NCBI GenBank assembly: GCA_011391255.1
Contig: JAABQV010000005.1
Coordinates: forward strand, 62,001 to 126,000
DNA: 64,000 nt
Source of the DNA: Dechloromonas sp.
GTDB taxonomy: Bacteria > Pseudomonadota > Gammaproteobacteria > Burkholderiales > Rhodocyclaceae
Direction of reading: 5' to 3'
Shown here: positions 1 to 9,042 of the stretch, one piece after another
Layout of the letters: each line of letters opens with the position of its first letter
Numbering within the stretch: the first letter of the stretch is position 1
Notes under the pieces: generated by a model
Database searches by the model: none
Told to the model about the DNA's origin: nothing
What the model saw: only the letters and a program-made list of their open reading frames with translations
Position numbers and translations under genes: made by a program

Positions 1-1038
1 TTCGGGCCGTTGCCGCCAGAGATGCGGGACGACACAGCTTTCATGGACCGTATCCACTGCTTCCTGCCCGGTTGGGATGTGCCGAAGCTCAATCCTGGGC
101 TATTTACCGAGCATTTTGGGCTGGTCAGCGATTTCCTTTCTGAGTGCTTCACCCAGCTGCGAAATCAGAGCCGTGTTTCGACGCTGCAGAGGCGAGTTTA
201 CTGGGGCGGCGCACTTTCTGGTCGAGACCTTAACGGGGTCAACAAGACAGTAAGCGGACTGCTCAAATTGCTGTACCCAAATGCTGATATGGTTGTCAGC
301 GACGAGGACCTTGAATGGGCCGTCCGCCTGGCGCTCGAAGTCCGCCGGCGGGTAAAGGAGCAGCAGAAGCGCATTGGTGCAGCAGAGTTTCGCAATACCC
401 ACTTTAGTTACACCATGGGCGCTGAGGGTGTCGAAAAATTCGTTAGTACCCCTGAACTGCAGAGTCAGGGCGGTATCGGTGACGAGCCGCTAGAGTGCGG
501 GCAGATTTGGACCTTGAGTCCGGGGGGGCAAGACGAGCACCCTGGGTTGTTCAGACTGGAAGCCACCGAAGGGCCTGGTAGCGGTGTTCGTGTGCTCAAC
601 AACCCAGTGCCAGCCCAATTCAAAGAGTCAATTCGTTGCGCTGAACAAAACCTCTATGCACGCGCCCAGCAACTGGTGGGCGACCGAGACCCACGCTCGC
701 ATGAATTCTCGGTCCAGTTGCGCGGTTTTGACGCCGCCAAGTCAGGTGCCAAGACAGGTGTTGCTGCGCTTATAGCGCTTGCCAGTGCGTTACTGAAAAA
801 GTCTGTTCGAGGTGGTTTGGTTGTGGTCGGCGAAGTCACTCTCGGAGGCACCATTGAACCTGTTCATAACGCAGTGACATTGGCCGAGATTGCTGTCGAG
901 AAGGGGGCTAAAGCTCTGCTGCTACCTGTTTCGTGTCGCCGGCAACTGTTCGACCTCTCTGACGATATGGCAACCAAGCTGGACATCGAGTTCTATCAGG
1001 ACGGGCGAGATGCGCTGCTAAAGGCGCTGGCTGAATAG
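1..1038 (+). CDS. brxL: BrxL, BREX Lon-like protein (3' part)
   Basis: The reading frame is open at the left edge, so the start lies outside; about 345 residues are visible. The first part (DTAFMDRIHCFLPGW) looks like the end of the AAA+ module of BrxL. The last ~110 residues align with the Lon protease domain (GEVTLGGTIEPV, then GAKALLLP). Where Lon has its catalytic Ser (PKDGPSAG) this protein reads AKSGAKTG, and where Lon has its catalytic Lys (GGLKEK) it reads HNAVTL, so the Ser-Lys dyad seems absent. BrxL is a component of type I BREX phage-defence systems and is usually the last gene of the locus, so the rest of BREX probably lies to the left. The alternative, an ordinary Lon, is unlikely without the dyad. 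Confidence 0.8.
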   Translation, partial: FGPLPPEMRDDTAFMDRIHCFLPGWDVPKLNPGLFTEHFGLVSDFLSECFTQLRNQSRVSTLQRRVYWGGALSGRDLNGVNKTVSGLLKLLYPNADMVVSDEDLEWAVRLALEVRRRVKEQQKRIGAAEFRNTHFSYTMGAEGVEKFVSTPELQSQGGIGDEPLECGQIWTLSPGGQDEHPGLFRLEATEGPGSGVRVLNNPVPAQFKESIRCAEQNLYARAQQLVGDRDPRSHEFSVQLRGFDAAKSGAKTGVAALIALASALLKKSVRGGLVVVGEVTLGGTIEPVHNAVTLAEIAVEKGAKALLLPVSCRRQLFDLSDDMATKLDIEFYQDGRDALLKALAE

Positions 1039-1142
1039 TAAGCTACTTAGGGCGCCGTACGAGAGCCGTAGTAAGTTCTGGTCAATCGAGCTTGGCGCCA
1101 AATCGCTCCGGTGGTTGCGACAGAGGGCTCTTTTGGTCATCC

Positions 1143-1455
1143 CAGATTTATTTAAAAGTGGGAATTTTCATCTCAAGTTTATTTTGAAATAGCTGCTAAT
1201 TTTGAGGTTTTCCTGCTTTTGGGGTGGGGGTAAGGCTTGTCGAGGTGGTGGAGTCCAGCCACGGATGGTGCATTTGCGTCATCCAAATGTACTGCTAATA
1301 AAAACCTGAGGTGGGTGGTTTGCCAAGTAGCGCAATGCACTTGGCCTTGGCTAAATGCCAATTGGAAGGCGCGGTACTCGTCGAGTCGGTGCCTCACCTC
1401 AGATTTATTTATCAACTCAAATCTTATTTGAGCATCTCAGAGTTTTATTTCAACT
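1143..1455. repeat. imperfect direct repeats, AT-rich
   Basis: CAGATTTATTTA occurs exactly at 1143-1154 and again at 1400-1411. Each copy is followed by CATCTCA and then a GTTTATTT-like run (near 1169 and near 1434). The two ~45-bp units flank about 210 bp. Origin unknown; they could be scars of a small mobile element or a local duplication. Confidence 0.5.
1306..1402. other. possible structured element
   Basis: An outer 8-bp inverted repeat (CTGAGGTG / CACCTCAG) closes a ~97-base segment that contains a 6-bp hairpin (CCAAGT / ACTTGG) and a short one around ACTCGTCGAGT. The shape recalls a folded RNA, but the segment does not fit a tRNA (no T-loop motif). It may equally be a degraded palindromic element. 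Confidence 0.25.
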
Positions 1456-1618
1456 CACCATCGCTTTTAGGAGGGCGGGTGGTTGACCAAAACTCCTAAC
1501 AAGTCACTTTAAGAATAAAATTTCAAGCATTGATTATTAAAGGTTATTTGAGACCGGTTTTGCCATATAAAAGCATCCTAAGTCATTGTTGTGTAAGAAA
1601 AAATTCCCAATTTCTCTA

Positions 1619-1647
1619 TTGACGCGCGAGGTTTCATGTCCTAAAGT
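1619..1647 (+). promoter_or_regulatory. candidate mraZ (dcw) promoter
   Basis: TTGACG at 1619-1624 and TAAAGT at 1642-1647 are separated by 17 bp. The -10 element overlaps the first MraZ box, which would suit autorepression of the dcw operon. Confidence 0.5.
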
Positions 1648-1692
1648 GGGAAAACGTGTTGAAAAGTGGGAAAACGGGGAGCGAGGCGGGAA
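1643..1692 (+). promoter_or_regulatory. MraZ box array
   Basis: An exact 14-mer, AAAGTGGGAAAACG, occurs at 1643-1656 and 1663-1676, and a weaker third copy (GAGGCGGGAAAT) begins at 1683, so the three units repeat every 20 bp. MraZ of E. coli is known to bind TGGGN direct repeats upstream of its own gene. The third unit contains the GAGG ribosome site of mraZ, so bound MraZ could block both transcription and access to the start. Confidence 0.7.
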
Positions 1693-2139
1693 ATGTTCGA
1701 GGGGGCGGCGGCACTCAGTCTGGATGCAAAGGGGCGACTTGCCATACCGGCAAGGCATCGTGAGTCCCTGCTCGCCGTCGCTGAGGGTTCGCTGGTTCTG
1801 ACCGCGCATCCGCATCGCTGTTTGCTCCTCTACCCTTCGCCGGCTTGGCAGCCGATTCGCGATCAGGTGCTTAAAGCCTCCAGCCTGGATCCGCGGGCTG
1901 CCTCGATCAAGCGCGTTCTGGTCGGTAACGCGCGCACTGAAGAACTGGATTCTGCCGGTCGCATTTTGGTCGCTAACGAATTGCGCGAATACGCCAATCT
2001 CGAAAAGACCGTTTATCTGGTGGGTATGGGTACCCATTTCGAAATCTGGAGTGAGGCGGGCTGGAAGCAGCAGAACGATATGGCTGCCGAGGCGCTTTCC
2101 GGTGAGTTGCCGCCCGGTCTCGGGGATTTGGTGCTGTGA
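1693..2139 (+). CDS. mraZ: MraZ, dcw transcriptional regulator
   Basis: DNA-binding protein of the SpoVT/AbrB swapped-hairpin fold that represses the dcw cluster it heads. The 148-residue protein has the two family DxxGR motifs, DAKGR at 11-15 and DSAGR at 86-90. I chose the ATG whose product begins [15 protein letters not shown], as in the family. A frame extends nine codons upstream, but that start would sit inside the MraZ boxes and has no ribosome site, whereas GAGG lies six bases before the chosen ATG. The stop overlaps the start of rsmH. Confidence 0.95.
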   Translation: MFEGAAALSLDAKGRLAIPARHRESLLAVAEGSLVLTAHPHRCLLLYPSPAWQPIRDQVLKASSLDPRAASIKRVLVGNARTEELDSAGRILVANELREYANLEKTVYLVGMGTHFEIWSEAGWKQQNDMAAEALSGELPPGLGDLVL

Positions 2140-3062
2140 TCACGGGTGGCACCCATGTCACGGTGCTGCTCGAAGAGGCGGTGGAGTCCCTGGCGATCAA
2201 AGCTGACGGTATTTATATCGATGGCACCTTCGGACGTGGCGGCCATAGCCGACTGATTTTATCCAGACTCAATGAAAAAGGCCGTCTAGTGGCGGTTGAC
2301 CGTGACCCGCAGGCGATTGCTGTCGGTGCTGCGATAAAAGATTCCCGTTTCAGGTTGGTGCATCGTGCTTTTGGCGAATTGGCTGAAGCTGCGAATGAGG
2401 CTGGCGTCGAAAGTGCTGATGGGATTTTGTTTGATGTAGGGGTGTCGTCGCCGCAGATCGACGACGGGGAGCGCGGCTTTAGCTTCCGCCATGATGCACC
2501 GCTCGACATGCGGATGGATACCACGCAGGGCGAGACGGCGGCTGAATGGCTGGCGCGGGCTGAAATTAGGGACATAACGGAGGTCATTAGAAACTATGGC
2601 GAAGAACGGTTTGCTTTCCAGATTGCAAAGAAGGTTGTGGCTGCTCGGCTCGAACAGCCAATTGTCACAACAGCTCAGTTCGCGGCCATCGTACGCGCGA
2701 CCGTGCGCACCCGTGAGCCAGGGCAGGACGCGGCGACGCGCAGCTTTCAAGCTTTACGGATTCATATCAATCAAGAGCTCCGCCAGCTGGAGATAGCCTT
2801 GCCGCAAGCGCTTTCCCTGCTCAAGCCGGGCGGGCGCCTAGTGGTGATCAGCTTTCATTCACTGGAGGATCGGATTGTTAAAAACTTTATGCGTGACCAG
2901 TCGGTGGCTGATGATTTGCCCAAGGGGCTGCCGCTGCGCGCGGATCAGTTACCACAGCCAAAACTTCGCCTGGTCGGTAAGCAGATTCGTGCTTCAGCGG
3001 TCGAGGTGGCGGCTAATCCGCGGGCGCGCAGCGCAGTGATGCGCGTTGCAGAGAAAGTGTAA
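2136..3062 (+). CDS. rsmH: RsmH, 16S rRNA m4C1402 methyltransferase
   Basis: Cytosolic SAM-dependent enzyme (MraW) that N4-methylates C1402 of 16S rRNA. At 308 residues it has normal family length. The SAM-binding motif [11 protein letters not shown] is at about 28-38 and HSLEDR near residue 240. The start is GTG overlapping the mraZ stop by four bases, which suggests translational coupling; the N-terminus [10 protein letters not shown] matches the family. The stop codon shares one base with the ftsL start. Confidence 0.97.
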   Translation: MITGGTHVTVLLEEAVESLAIKADGIYIDGTFGRGGHSRLILSRLNEKGRLVAVDRDPQAIAVGAAIKDSRFRLVHRAFGELAEAANEAGVESADGILFDVGVSSPQIDDGERGFSFRHDAPLDMRMDTTQGETAAEWLARAEIRDITEVIRNYGEERFAFQIAKKVVAARLEQPIVTTAQFAAIVRATVRTREPGQDAATRSFQALRIHINQELRQLEIALPQALSLLKPGGRLVVISFHSLEDRIVKNFMRDQSVADDLPKGLPLRADQLPQPKLRLVGKQIRASAVEVAANPRARSAVMRVAEKV

Positions 3063-3361
3063 TGGTTCGTCTCAATATGCTCCTTCTTATGGTCGTGGTG
3101 ATTTGTGCGCTGGGTGTGGTGACCTCCCAGCATCGCGCGCGCAAGTTGTTCCAGGGGCTCGAGGGCGAGCAGGAAAAGGCGCGTCAGCTGGAAGTTGAAT
3201 ACGGGCAGTTGCAGTTGGAGATGTCTACTTGGGCAACCCATCCGCGAGTCGAGAAAATTGCCCGTGACCGGCTGCGGATGGGAATGCCGGGGACTTCTGG
3301 CCACCCCGTTCAGCCAGCGGCGGTGGTTGTTGCTCCGGTTAGCAAAAAGGGGGGGCGTTGA
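3062..3361 (+). CDS. ftsL: FtsL, division protein
   Basis: Small bitopic membrane protein of the divisome; FtsL works with FtsB and FtsQ to activate septal FtsW/FtsI. The 99 residues show the expected layout: short cytoplasmic start, one membrane helix (about 4-22), then a heptad-like coiled coil (about 27-60) and a short periplasmic tail (RLRMGMPG). Family sequences are poorly conserved, so position between rsmH and ftsI and the topology carry the call. Its stop overlaps the ftsI start by four bases. Confidence 0.9.
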   Translation: MVRLNMLLLMVVVICALGVVTSQHRARKLFQGLEGEQEKARQLEVEYGQLQLEMSTWATHPRVEKIARDRLRMGMPGTSGHPVQPAAVVVAPVSKKGGR

Positions 3362-5109
3362 TGGTTGTTCGTCGTCGCCCGCAGCGTGGCCATCGCTTTA
3401 CTGAAAGCCCGGTGTTGCAACTGGCGTTGCAGGGCTGGCGTTCGCGCACTGTCGGTTTGTTGCTGATGGGCGCTTTTTTGGCCTTGGTGGCGCGTGGTTT
3501 TTATTTGCAGGTGGTCAATAATGATTTCCTGCAAGAGAAGGGTGACTCCCGCTACCGTCGCGACATCGAGGTTTCGGCCTCGCGCGGCAAGATTACTGAT
3601 CGCAATGGCGACATGCTGGCGGTGTCGACGCCGATGAAATCGGTCTGGGCGATTCCCGGCGATGCGCGGACGATGGATGCGCCGCAAAAGAGACAGTTGG
3701 CAGCGCTGCTCGAGATGAATGTGCGCGAGCTCGATGGCAAGATTGCCTCGGAAAAGACCTTTGTCTTTGTCAAGCGCCAGGTGCCGCCGGAAACCGCAGA
3801 GCGCATCAGTCAGGCGAAGTTTCCGGGGATTCATCAGGAAAAGGAATATCGCCGCTTTTATCCAACTGGCGATATGACTGCGCACATTGTTGGCTTTACC
3901 GGCGTTGATGATAAAGGCCTTGAGGGTGTTGAGCTGGCGTTCCAGAAAAGCCTGCTTGGGCACCCGGGAAATCGCACGGTGATCCGTGACCGGCGTGGCG
4001 CTATTGTTGAGGACGTTGGCTCGATCAAGCCGCCGCAGGATGGTCGGGAGATCCGGCTGGCGCTGGATTCGAAGGTGCAATATCTGGCCTACAGCCATTT
4101 GAAAAAGGCGGTCGAGGAAAACAAGGCCAAGGCAGGCGGCATTGTCGTACTTGATGCGAAGACCGGCGAAATCCTCGCCCTCGCGAATCTGCCGACCTAC
4201 AACCCGAATAATCGTCAGAACCTTTCCGGTGCGCAGCTGCGCAATCGTGCGCTGACCGACACCTTCGAGCCCGGTTCGACCCTGAAGCCGTTTGCAGTGG
4301 CGATGGCCCTTGACAAGGGTAAATACCGCTATGACACGATCGTCAATTGTGCGCCCGGACGTTTGACCATCGGTTCGGCAACGATTTCCGACGCGCATCC
4401 CCACGGTGCCTTGACGGTGGCGCAGGTGATCCAGAAATCGTCCAACGTTGGTGCGAGCAAGATTGCCTTGAGCTTTCCGCCGCAAACGATGTGGGAAATG
4501 TTTGACGCGGTAGGTTTCGGTCAGGTGCCGCAGCTCGGCTTCCCCGGTGAGGTCACTGGCCGCTTGCGCCCGTGGAAGAGCTGGCGGCCGATCGAGCAGG
4601 CGACAATGTCTTATGGCCACGGCATCTCGGTCAGTCTGATTCAATTGGCGCGCGCCTATTCGGTCTTTGCGCGGGATGGCGATCTGGTGCCCTTGTCGCT
4701 GGTCAAAACCGATGCGCCAGTGGTTCACGGCGCGCCGGTGTTTTCGGCGCAGACCGCGCGCGAAATGCGCGCCATGCTGGAAATGGCCGCCGGGCCTGAA
4801 GGCACGGCACCCAAGGCGCGGGTGGCCGGCTATCGCATCGGCGGCAAAACCGGCACGGCACACAAGCTTGAGGCCGGCAATTACGCCAATAAGTATGTTT
4901 CCTCCTTTGTCGGCATCGCGCCGATTTCTGATCCGCGTCTGATCGTCGCGATCATGATTGATGAGCCAAGCGCCGGTAAGCATTATGGTGGCGACGTGGC
5001 GGGCCCTGTCTTTTCCTATGTGATGGGGGCGTCGCTGCGTACTTTGGGCGTGCCACCGGATGCGCCGATTCAGGTTGCCGAGGCCGGCGCGGTAAAGGGG
5101 CGGCTATGA
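3358..5109 (+). CDS. ftsI: FtsI (PBP3), septal transpeptidase
   Basis: Class B penicillin-binding protein that cross-links septal peptidoglycan. The 583-residue protein has an N-terminal membrane anchor (about 32-52), a pedestal domain and a C-terminal transpeptidase domain with all three active-site motifs: STLK with Ser307, SSN at 361-363, and KTGT at 497-500. A Lys/Arg-rich N-terminus (VVRRRPQRGHR) precedes the anchor, as usual. It overlaps both ftsL and murE by four bases. Confidence 0.97.
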   Translation: MMVVRRRPQRGHRFTESPVLQLALQGWRSRTVGLLLMGAFLALVARGFYLQVVNNDFLQEKGDSRYRRDIEVSASRGKITDRNGDMLAVSTPMKSVWAIPGDARTMDAPQKRQLAALLEMNVRELDGKIASEKTFVFVKRQVPPETAERISQAKFPGIHQEKEYRRFYPTGDMTAHIVGFTGVDDKGLEGVELAFQKSLLGHPGNRTVIRDRRGAIVEDVGSIKPPQDGREIRLALDSKVQYLAYSHLKKAVEENKAKAGGIVVLDAKTGEILALANLPTYNPNNRQNLSGAQLRNRALTDTFEPGSTLKPFAVAMALDKGKYRYDTIVNCAPGRLTIGSATISDAHPHGALTVAQVIQKSSNVGASKIALSFPPQTMWEMFDAVGFGQVPQLGFPGEVTGRLRPWKSWRPIEQATMSYGHGISVSLIQLARAYSVFARDGDLVPLSLVKTDAPVVHGAPVFSAQTAREMRAMLEMAAGPEGTAPKARVAGYRIGGKTGTAHKLEAGNYANKYVSSFVGIAPISDPRLIVAIMIDEPSAGKHYGGDVAGPVFSYVMGASLRTLGVPPDAPIQVAEAGAVKGRL

Positions 5110-6587
5110 GTTCAGTGCGCGAGATACTTGATCAGCTCGAAGGCGCCGGGGTCAATCCGACCGGGGTTGCCGATGATAGCCGCCAAGTGCAACCCGGCGA
5201 TTTGTTTCTCGCTTATCCCGGCGATCTTGCCGACGGGCGCCGTTACATTCCCGATGCGTTGGCGCGCGGTGCGGTTGCTGTGCTTTGGCAGGGTGACAAA
5301 AATTTTGCCTGGAATCCGGCGTTGACCGTAAGCAACCTTCAGGTGCCTGCTTTGCGGGCAATTGCCGGCCCGCTGGCGCATGCGGTTTATGCCCACCCGA
5401 GCGAGCGCCTCTCTTTGATCGCGATTACCGGTACCAACGGCAAGACGACGATTAGTCAGTGCATTGCTCAGGCCTATCCGAAATCGTGCGCGGTGATTGG
5501 TACTTTGGGTGCCGGCTTCCCCGGTGCGCTGGTCGAAACCGGATTTACCACGCCGGAAGCCTGCACACTGATGCGCTATCTCGCCGCCTTCGGTGATCAG
5601 GGCGCGGCCGCTTGCGCCCTTGAGGCCAGCTCGATCGGTATCGAAGAGGGGCGGATGAATGGTGCCCGTGTCGACGTTGCGGTATTCACCAACTTCACCC
5701 GCGATCATCTCGATTACCACGGCAGCATGGCAGCCTACGCGGCGGCCAAGCAAAAGCTTTTTATCTGGCCGCGCCTGCGTACTGCGGTGATCAACCTTGA
5801 TGACGAAATGGGCCTGCGGCTGGCTCGCGAAACGACCGCCAATCGCGTTCTTGGTTACGCAATCGGCGAGCCAAGACGTGATGTTCCCGCCCTGGTACGT
5901 GCCGAAAATCTGCATGAAACACCCTTTGGTCAGCGTTTCAGTCTGGTTTTGCCGAATGGCCGGGCAAGTGTTGATACGCCCTTGATTGGCCGCTACAACA
6001 TTTCAAATCTGTTGGCAGTTGCTGCTGTTCTGCACGATGCCGGCGTTCAGCCGGCTGAAGTGGCGCGTCGTCTTTCCGAGTTGCTGGCGCCACCGGGCCG
6101 TATGGAGGGGCTGGGTGGTATTGACGAGCCGCTGATTATTGTCGATTACGCCCATACACCGGATGCGCTTGAAAATGCCCTGAGCGCCCTGCGTGCTGTG
6201 GCGACGGCGCGTGGCGGTCGGCTGACCGTCATCTTTGGCTGTGGCGGAGACCGCGACCACGGCAAGCGCCCGTTGATGGGCGAAGTAGCTGATCGTCTGG
6301 CGGATCAGGTTTTGGTCACCAGCGACAATCCGCGCAGCGAGTCGGCGCAAAAGATCATTGAGCAAATCATCGCCGGTCTTCCCCAACTGGCAACGGAAAT
6401 TGATCGTGCAACGGCAATTCAAAGCGCCATTACAGCGGCCGATCAGCGCGACGTGATTCTTGTTGCCGGCAAGGGGCACGAGGCTTATCAGGAAATCAGC
6501 GGGATTCGTCAGCCGTTTTCTGATATCGAACAGGTACGTTCGGCACTTGCGGCGCGTCGTCCTCAGGCCAGGGAGATCGCCGCATGA
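5106..6587 (+). CDS. murE: MurE, UDP-MurNAc-tripeptide ligase (meso-DAP)
   Basis: Cytosolic Mur ligase adding the third amino acid to UDP-MurNAc-L-Ala-D-Glu. The ATP-binding loop GTNGKTT is at 109-115. The substrate motif DNPR at 407-410 is the version that selects meso-diaminopimelate rather than lysine, as expected for a Gram-negative cell wall. Length 493 is normal. Overlaps ftsI and murF by four bases each. Confidence 0.96.
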   Translation: MSSVREILDQLEGAGVNPTGVADDSRQVQPGDLFLAYPGDLADGRRYIPDALARGAVAVLWQGDKNFAWNPALTVSNLQVPALRAIAGPLAHAVYAHPSERLSLIAITGTNGKTTISQCIAQAYPKSCAVIGTLGAGFPGALVETGFTTPEACTLMRYLAAFGDQGAAACALEASSIGIEEGRMNGARVDVAVFTNFTRDHLDYHGSMAAYAAAKQKLFIWPRLRTAVINLDDEMGLRLARETTANRVLGYAIGEPRRDVPALVRAENLHETPFGQRFSLVLPNGRASVDTPLIGRYNISNLLAVAAVLHDAGVQPAEVARRLSELLAPPGRMEGLGGIDEPLIIVDYAHTPDALENALSALRAVATARGGRLTVIFGCGGDRDHGKRPLMGEVADRLADQVLVTSDNPRSESAQKIIEQIIAGLPQLATEIDRATAIQSAITAADQRDVILVAGKGHEAYQEISGIRQPFSDIEQVRSALAARRPQAREIAA

Positions 6588-7939
6588 ACTGGTTACTGTC
6601 CCAGGTAGCAGAAGCGACGGGCGGCCGTTTGCTGGGTGCTGATGTCGAAGTCAGCGGCGTGTTGACTGATACGCGCGCCATCGGCAGCGGGGATTTGTTC
6701 ATTGCCTTGCGCGGTGAACGCTTTGATGCGCACGATTTTCTTGAAGCTGCAGCCGTTTCGGCCTCGGCCTTGATGGTTCATGATGAAAGCAAGCTGCCGG
6801 CTGGTATCGCTGCCGTCGTGGTGGACGATACCCGACTTGCCCTCGGCCGTTTTGCAGCGGCCTGGCGCCGCCAATTCAATCTGCCGGTGATCGCGGTGAC
6901 CGGTTCCAACGGCAAGACGACAACCAAGGAAATGATCGCCGCCATTCTCAAGGCGGCTTTTGGTCCAGCGGTTTTGTCTACGCGCGGCAATTTGAACAAC
7001 GACATTGGCTTGCCGCTGACCTTGCTCGGGCTGCGTGCCTCGCATCGTGCGGCGGTAATCGAAATGGGCATGAACCATCCCGGCGAGATTGCCTATCTGG
7101 CGTCGATTGGTGCGCCGACAGTGGCCATCGTCACCAACGCCCAGCGTGCCCACCTCGAAGGGATGGGCGATCTGGACGAAGTGGCGCGGGAAAAGGGCAG
7201 TATTTTTAGTGGCTTGCAGGCGGACGGCGTCGCTGTGATCAATGCCGATGACGATTACGCCGGGCTCTGGCGTACGCTGGCTGGCGCCCACCAGGTTCGC
7301 AGTTTTGCGATTGATCAGGCCGCCGATGTTCACGGCGTGGTGCACCAGCGGGGCCTTGAAATCGCCATCACCCTGAGCGCGGTTGAAGGCACGGCCGAGA
7401 CCACATTGGCGATTCCCGGACGGCACAATGCGCGCAATGCCGTTGCTGCGGCCGCCGCCTGTTTGTCCGCCGGCGTTCCGCTGAGCGCCGTGGCCAGTGG
7501 GTTGGCAGCATTCTCCGGGGTCAAGGGCCGCTTGCAACGGCGGACCGGAAAAAACGGCGCCGAGATTCTCGATGACACCTATAACGCCAATCCGGACTCG
7601 GTACGTGCCGGCATTGACGTCCTCGCCGCCACCGTCGGGCGCAAATTGCTGGTGCTCGGTGACATGGGCGAAATCGGCGAGGCGAGCAGCCAGTATCACG
7701 ACGAAATCGGCGGCTATGCCAAGAGTCAGGGAATCGATCGTCTGTTTGCCCTCGGTGAGTCAGCGCAGCAGGCGGTACGCAATTTTGGCGAAGGCGCCAG
7801 GCACTTTGGCGATGTCGAAAAACTGATTGCTGCGGTCAACAAGGAATTGGGGCCGGAAACCACGGTGCTGGTCAAGGGCTCGCGCTTTATGAAAATGGAA
7901 CGGGTGTCTGACGCCCTTGCTTCTCAGGAGAAAAGCTGA
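6584..7939 (+). CDS. murF: MurF, D-Ala-D-Ala adding ligase
   Basis: Cytosolic Mur ligase that attaches D-Ala-D-Ala to UDP-MurNAc-tripeptide, completing the pentapeptide. The 451-residue protein has the loop GSNGKTT at 108-114, a central domain with [11 protein letters not shown] and MGMNHPGEI, and the C-terminal motif DTYNANPDS. It follows murE with a four-base overlap and shares a single base with mraY. Confidence 0.96.
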   Translation: MNWLLSQVAEATGGRLLGADVEVSGVLTDTRAIGSGDLFIALRGERFDAHDFLEAAAVSASALMVHDESKLPAGIAAVVVDDTRLALGRFAAAWRRQFNLPVIAVTGSNGKTTTKEMIAAILKAAFGPAVLSTRGNLNNDIGLPLTLLGLRASHRAAVIEMGMNHPGEIAYLASIGAPTVAIVTNAQRAHLEGMGDLDEVAREKGSIFSGLQADGVAVINADDDYAGLWRTLAGAHQVRSFAIDQAADVHGVVHQRGLEIAITLSAVEGTAETTLAIPGRHNARNAVAAAAACLSAGVPLSAVASGLAAFSGVKGRLQRRTGKNGAEILDDTYNANPDSVRAGIDVLAATVGRKLLVLGDMGEIGEASSQYHDEIGGYAKSQGIDRLFALGESAQQAVRNFGEGARHFGDVEKLIAAVNKELGPETTVLVKGSRFMKMERVSDALASQEKS

Positions 7940-9042
7940 TGCTGCTGGCACTTGCTCAATGGCTGGCTCAGGACGTTCGATTCTTTAACGTCTTCAACTA
8001 CATCACGCTGCGCACCGTGCTGGCAGCGATGACGGCTTTGCTGATTTCTTTTGCTGCCGGGCCCGCTGTCATTCGCTGGCTGGCCGCCAAGAAAATCGGT
8101 CAGGCGGTACGCACCGACGGGCCGCAGACCCACCTTGTCAAATCCGGCACGCCGACCATGGGAGGGGTGCTGATTCTGATTTCCATCGGCCTGACGACAC
8201 TGCTCTGGGCCGATCTCACCAACAAGTACGTCTGGACAGTGCTGATCGTCACACTCGGCTTCGGCATCGTCGGCTGGTACGACGACTGGAAGAAAGTGGT
8301 TTATCGCGACCCGAAAGGCCTCTCGGCCGGCTGGAAATACTTCTGGCAGTCCGTCCTCGGTCTGGGCGCCGCACTGTTCCTCGCCTATTCAGCCAAGTCG
8401 GGTGCGCAGACCGAACTGATCGTACCCTTCTTCAAGACCATCGCTTACCCGCTCGGCATTATCGGCTTCATCACGCTGACTTACTTCGTCATCGTCGGTA
8501 CCAGCAACGCAGTGAATTTGACGGACGGTCTCGATGGTCTGGCGATCATGCCGACGGTGATGATCGCCGGCGCCTTCGCCATCTTTGCCTATGTCACCGG
8601 CCACGCGGTGCTCGCCAAGTACCTGTTCATACCATACGTGCCTGGCGCCGGCGAGTTGTGCATCTTGCTCGGCGCGATTGCCGGCGCCGGGCTTGGCTTC
8701 CTGTGGTTCAACGCCTATCCGGCTGAAGTGTTCATGGGCGACGTTGGCGCCCTTTCGCTCGGCGCGGCGCTTGGCACTGTGGCAGTCATCCTGCGCCAGG
8801 AAATTGTTCTGCTGATCATGGGTGGTGTTTTCGTTGTCGAAACCCTGTCGGTGATGTTGCAGGTTGGCTATTTCAAATACACCAAGAAAAAATTCGGCGA
8901 GGGCCGCCGCATCCTGCGCATGGCACCGCTGCATCACCACTTTGAGCAAACTGGCTGGAAGGAGACGCAGGTTGTCGTGCGCTTCTGGATCATCACCATC
9001 ATGCTCGTGCTGGTCGGGCTTTCTTCGTTGAAATTGCGCTAA
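7939..9042 (+). CDS. mraY: MraY, phospho-MurNAc-pentapeptide transferase
   Basis: Polytopic inner-membrane enzyme that makes lipid I from UDP-MurNAc-pentapeptide and undecaprenyl phosphate. The 367 residues contain about ten hydrophobic helices and the conserved acidic and His motifs of the family: DDWKK at 115-119, TDGLDGLA from 195, GDVGALSLG, and the HHH cluster at 332-334. The start shares a base with the murF stop and AGGAG lies just upstream (TCAGGAGAAAAGC). Confidence 0.97.
   Translation: MLLALAQWLAQDVRFFNVFNYITLRTVLAAMTALLISFAAGPAVIRWLAAKKIGQAVRTDGPQTHLVKSGTPTMGGVLILISIGLTTLLWADLTNKYVWTVLIVTLGFGIVGWYDDWKKVVYRDPKGLSAGWKYFWQSVLGLGAALFLAYSAKSGAQTELIVPFFKTIAYPLGIIGFITLTYFVIVGTSNAVNLTDGLDGLAIMPTVMIAGAFAIFAYVTGHAVLAKYLFIPYVPGAGELCILLGAIAGAGLGFLWFNAYPAEVFMGDVGALSLGAALGTVAVILRQEIVLLIMGGVFVVETLSVMLQVGYFKYTKKKFGEGRRILRMAPLHHHFEQTGWKETQVVVRFWIITIMLVLVGLSSLKLR

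Larger units (their letters stand above)
1039..1692. other. AT-rich gap between brxL and mraZ
   Basis: No convincing gene lies here. The stretch holds two copies of an AT-rich repeat, several inverted repeats (CTGAGGTG at 1306 with CACCTCAG at 1395; CCAAGT/ACTTGG around 1323-1344; CTCAAAT/ATTTGAG at 1416-1432; TTAGGAG/CTCCTAA near 1465-1500), and at its right end the mraZ promoter and MraZ boxes. Base composition is clearly more AT-rich than the flanking genes. It is the boundary between a defence locus and the core dcw cluster. Confidence 0.6.

Noticed and set aside
1306-1402. tRNA-like fold
   Set aside because: Outer stem fits an acceptor, but there is no T-loop consensus, no anticodon arm and the length is wrong.
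3310-4983. Long open frame on the minus strand opposite ftsI (557 codons)
   Set aside because: Lies wholly antisense to a well-conserved gene; composition is Arg/His-rich and matches no family. A codon-bias shadow.
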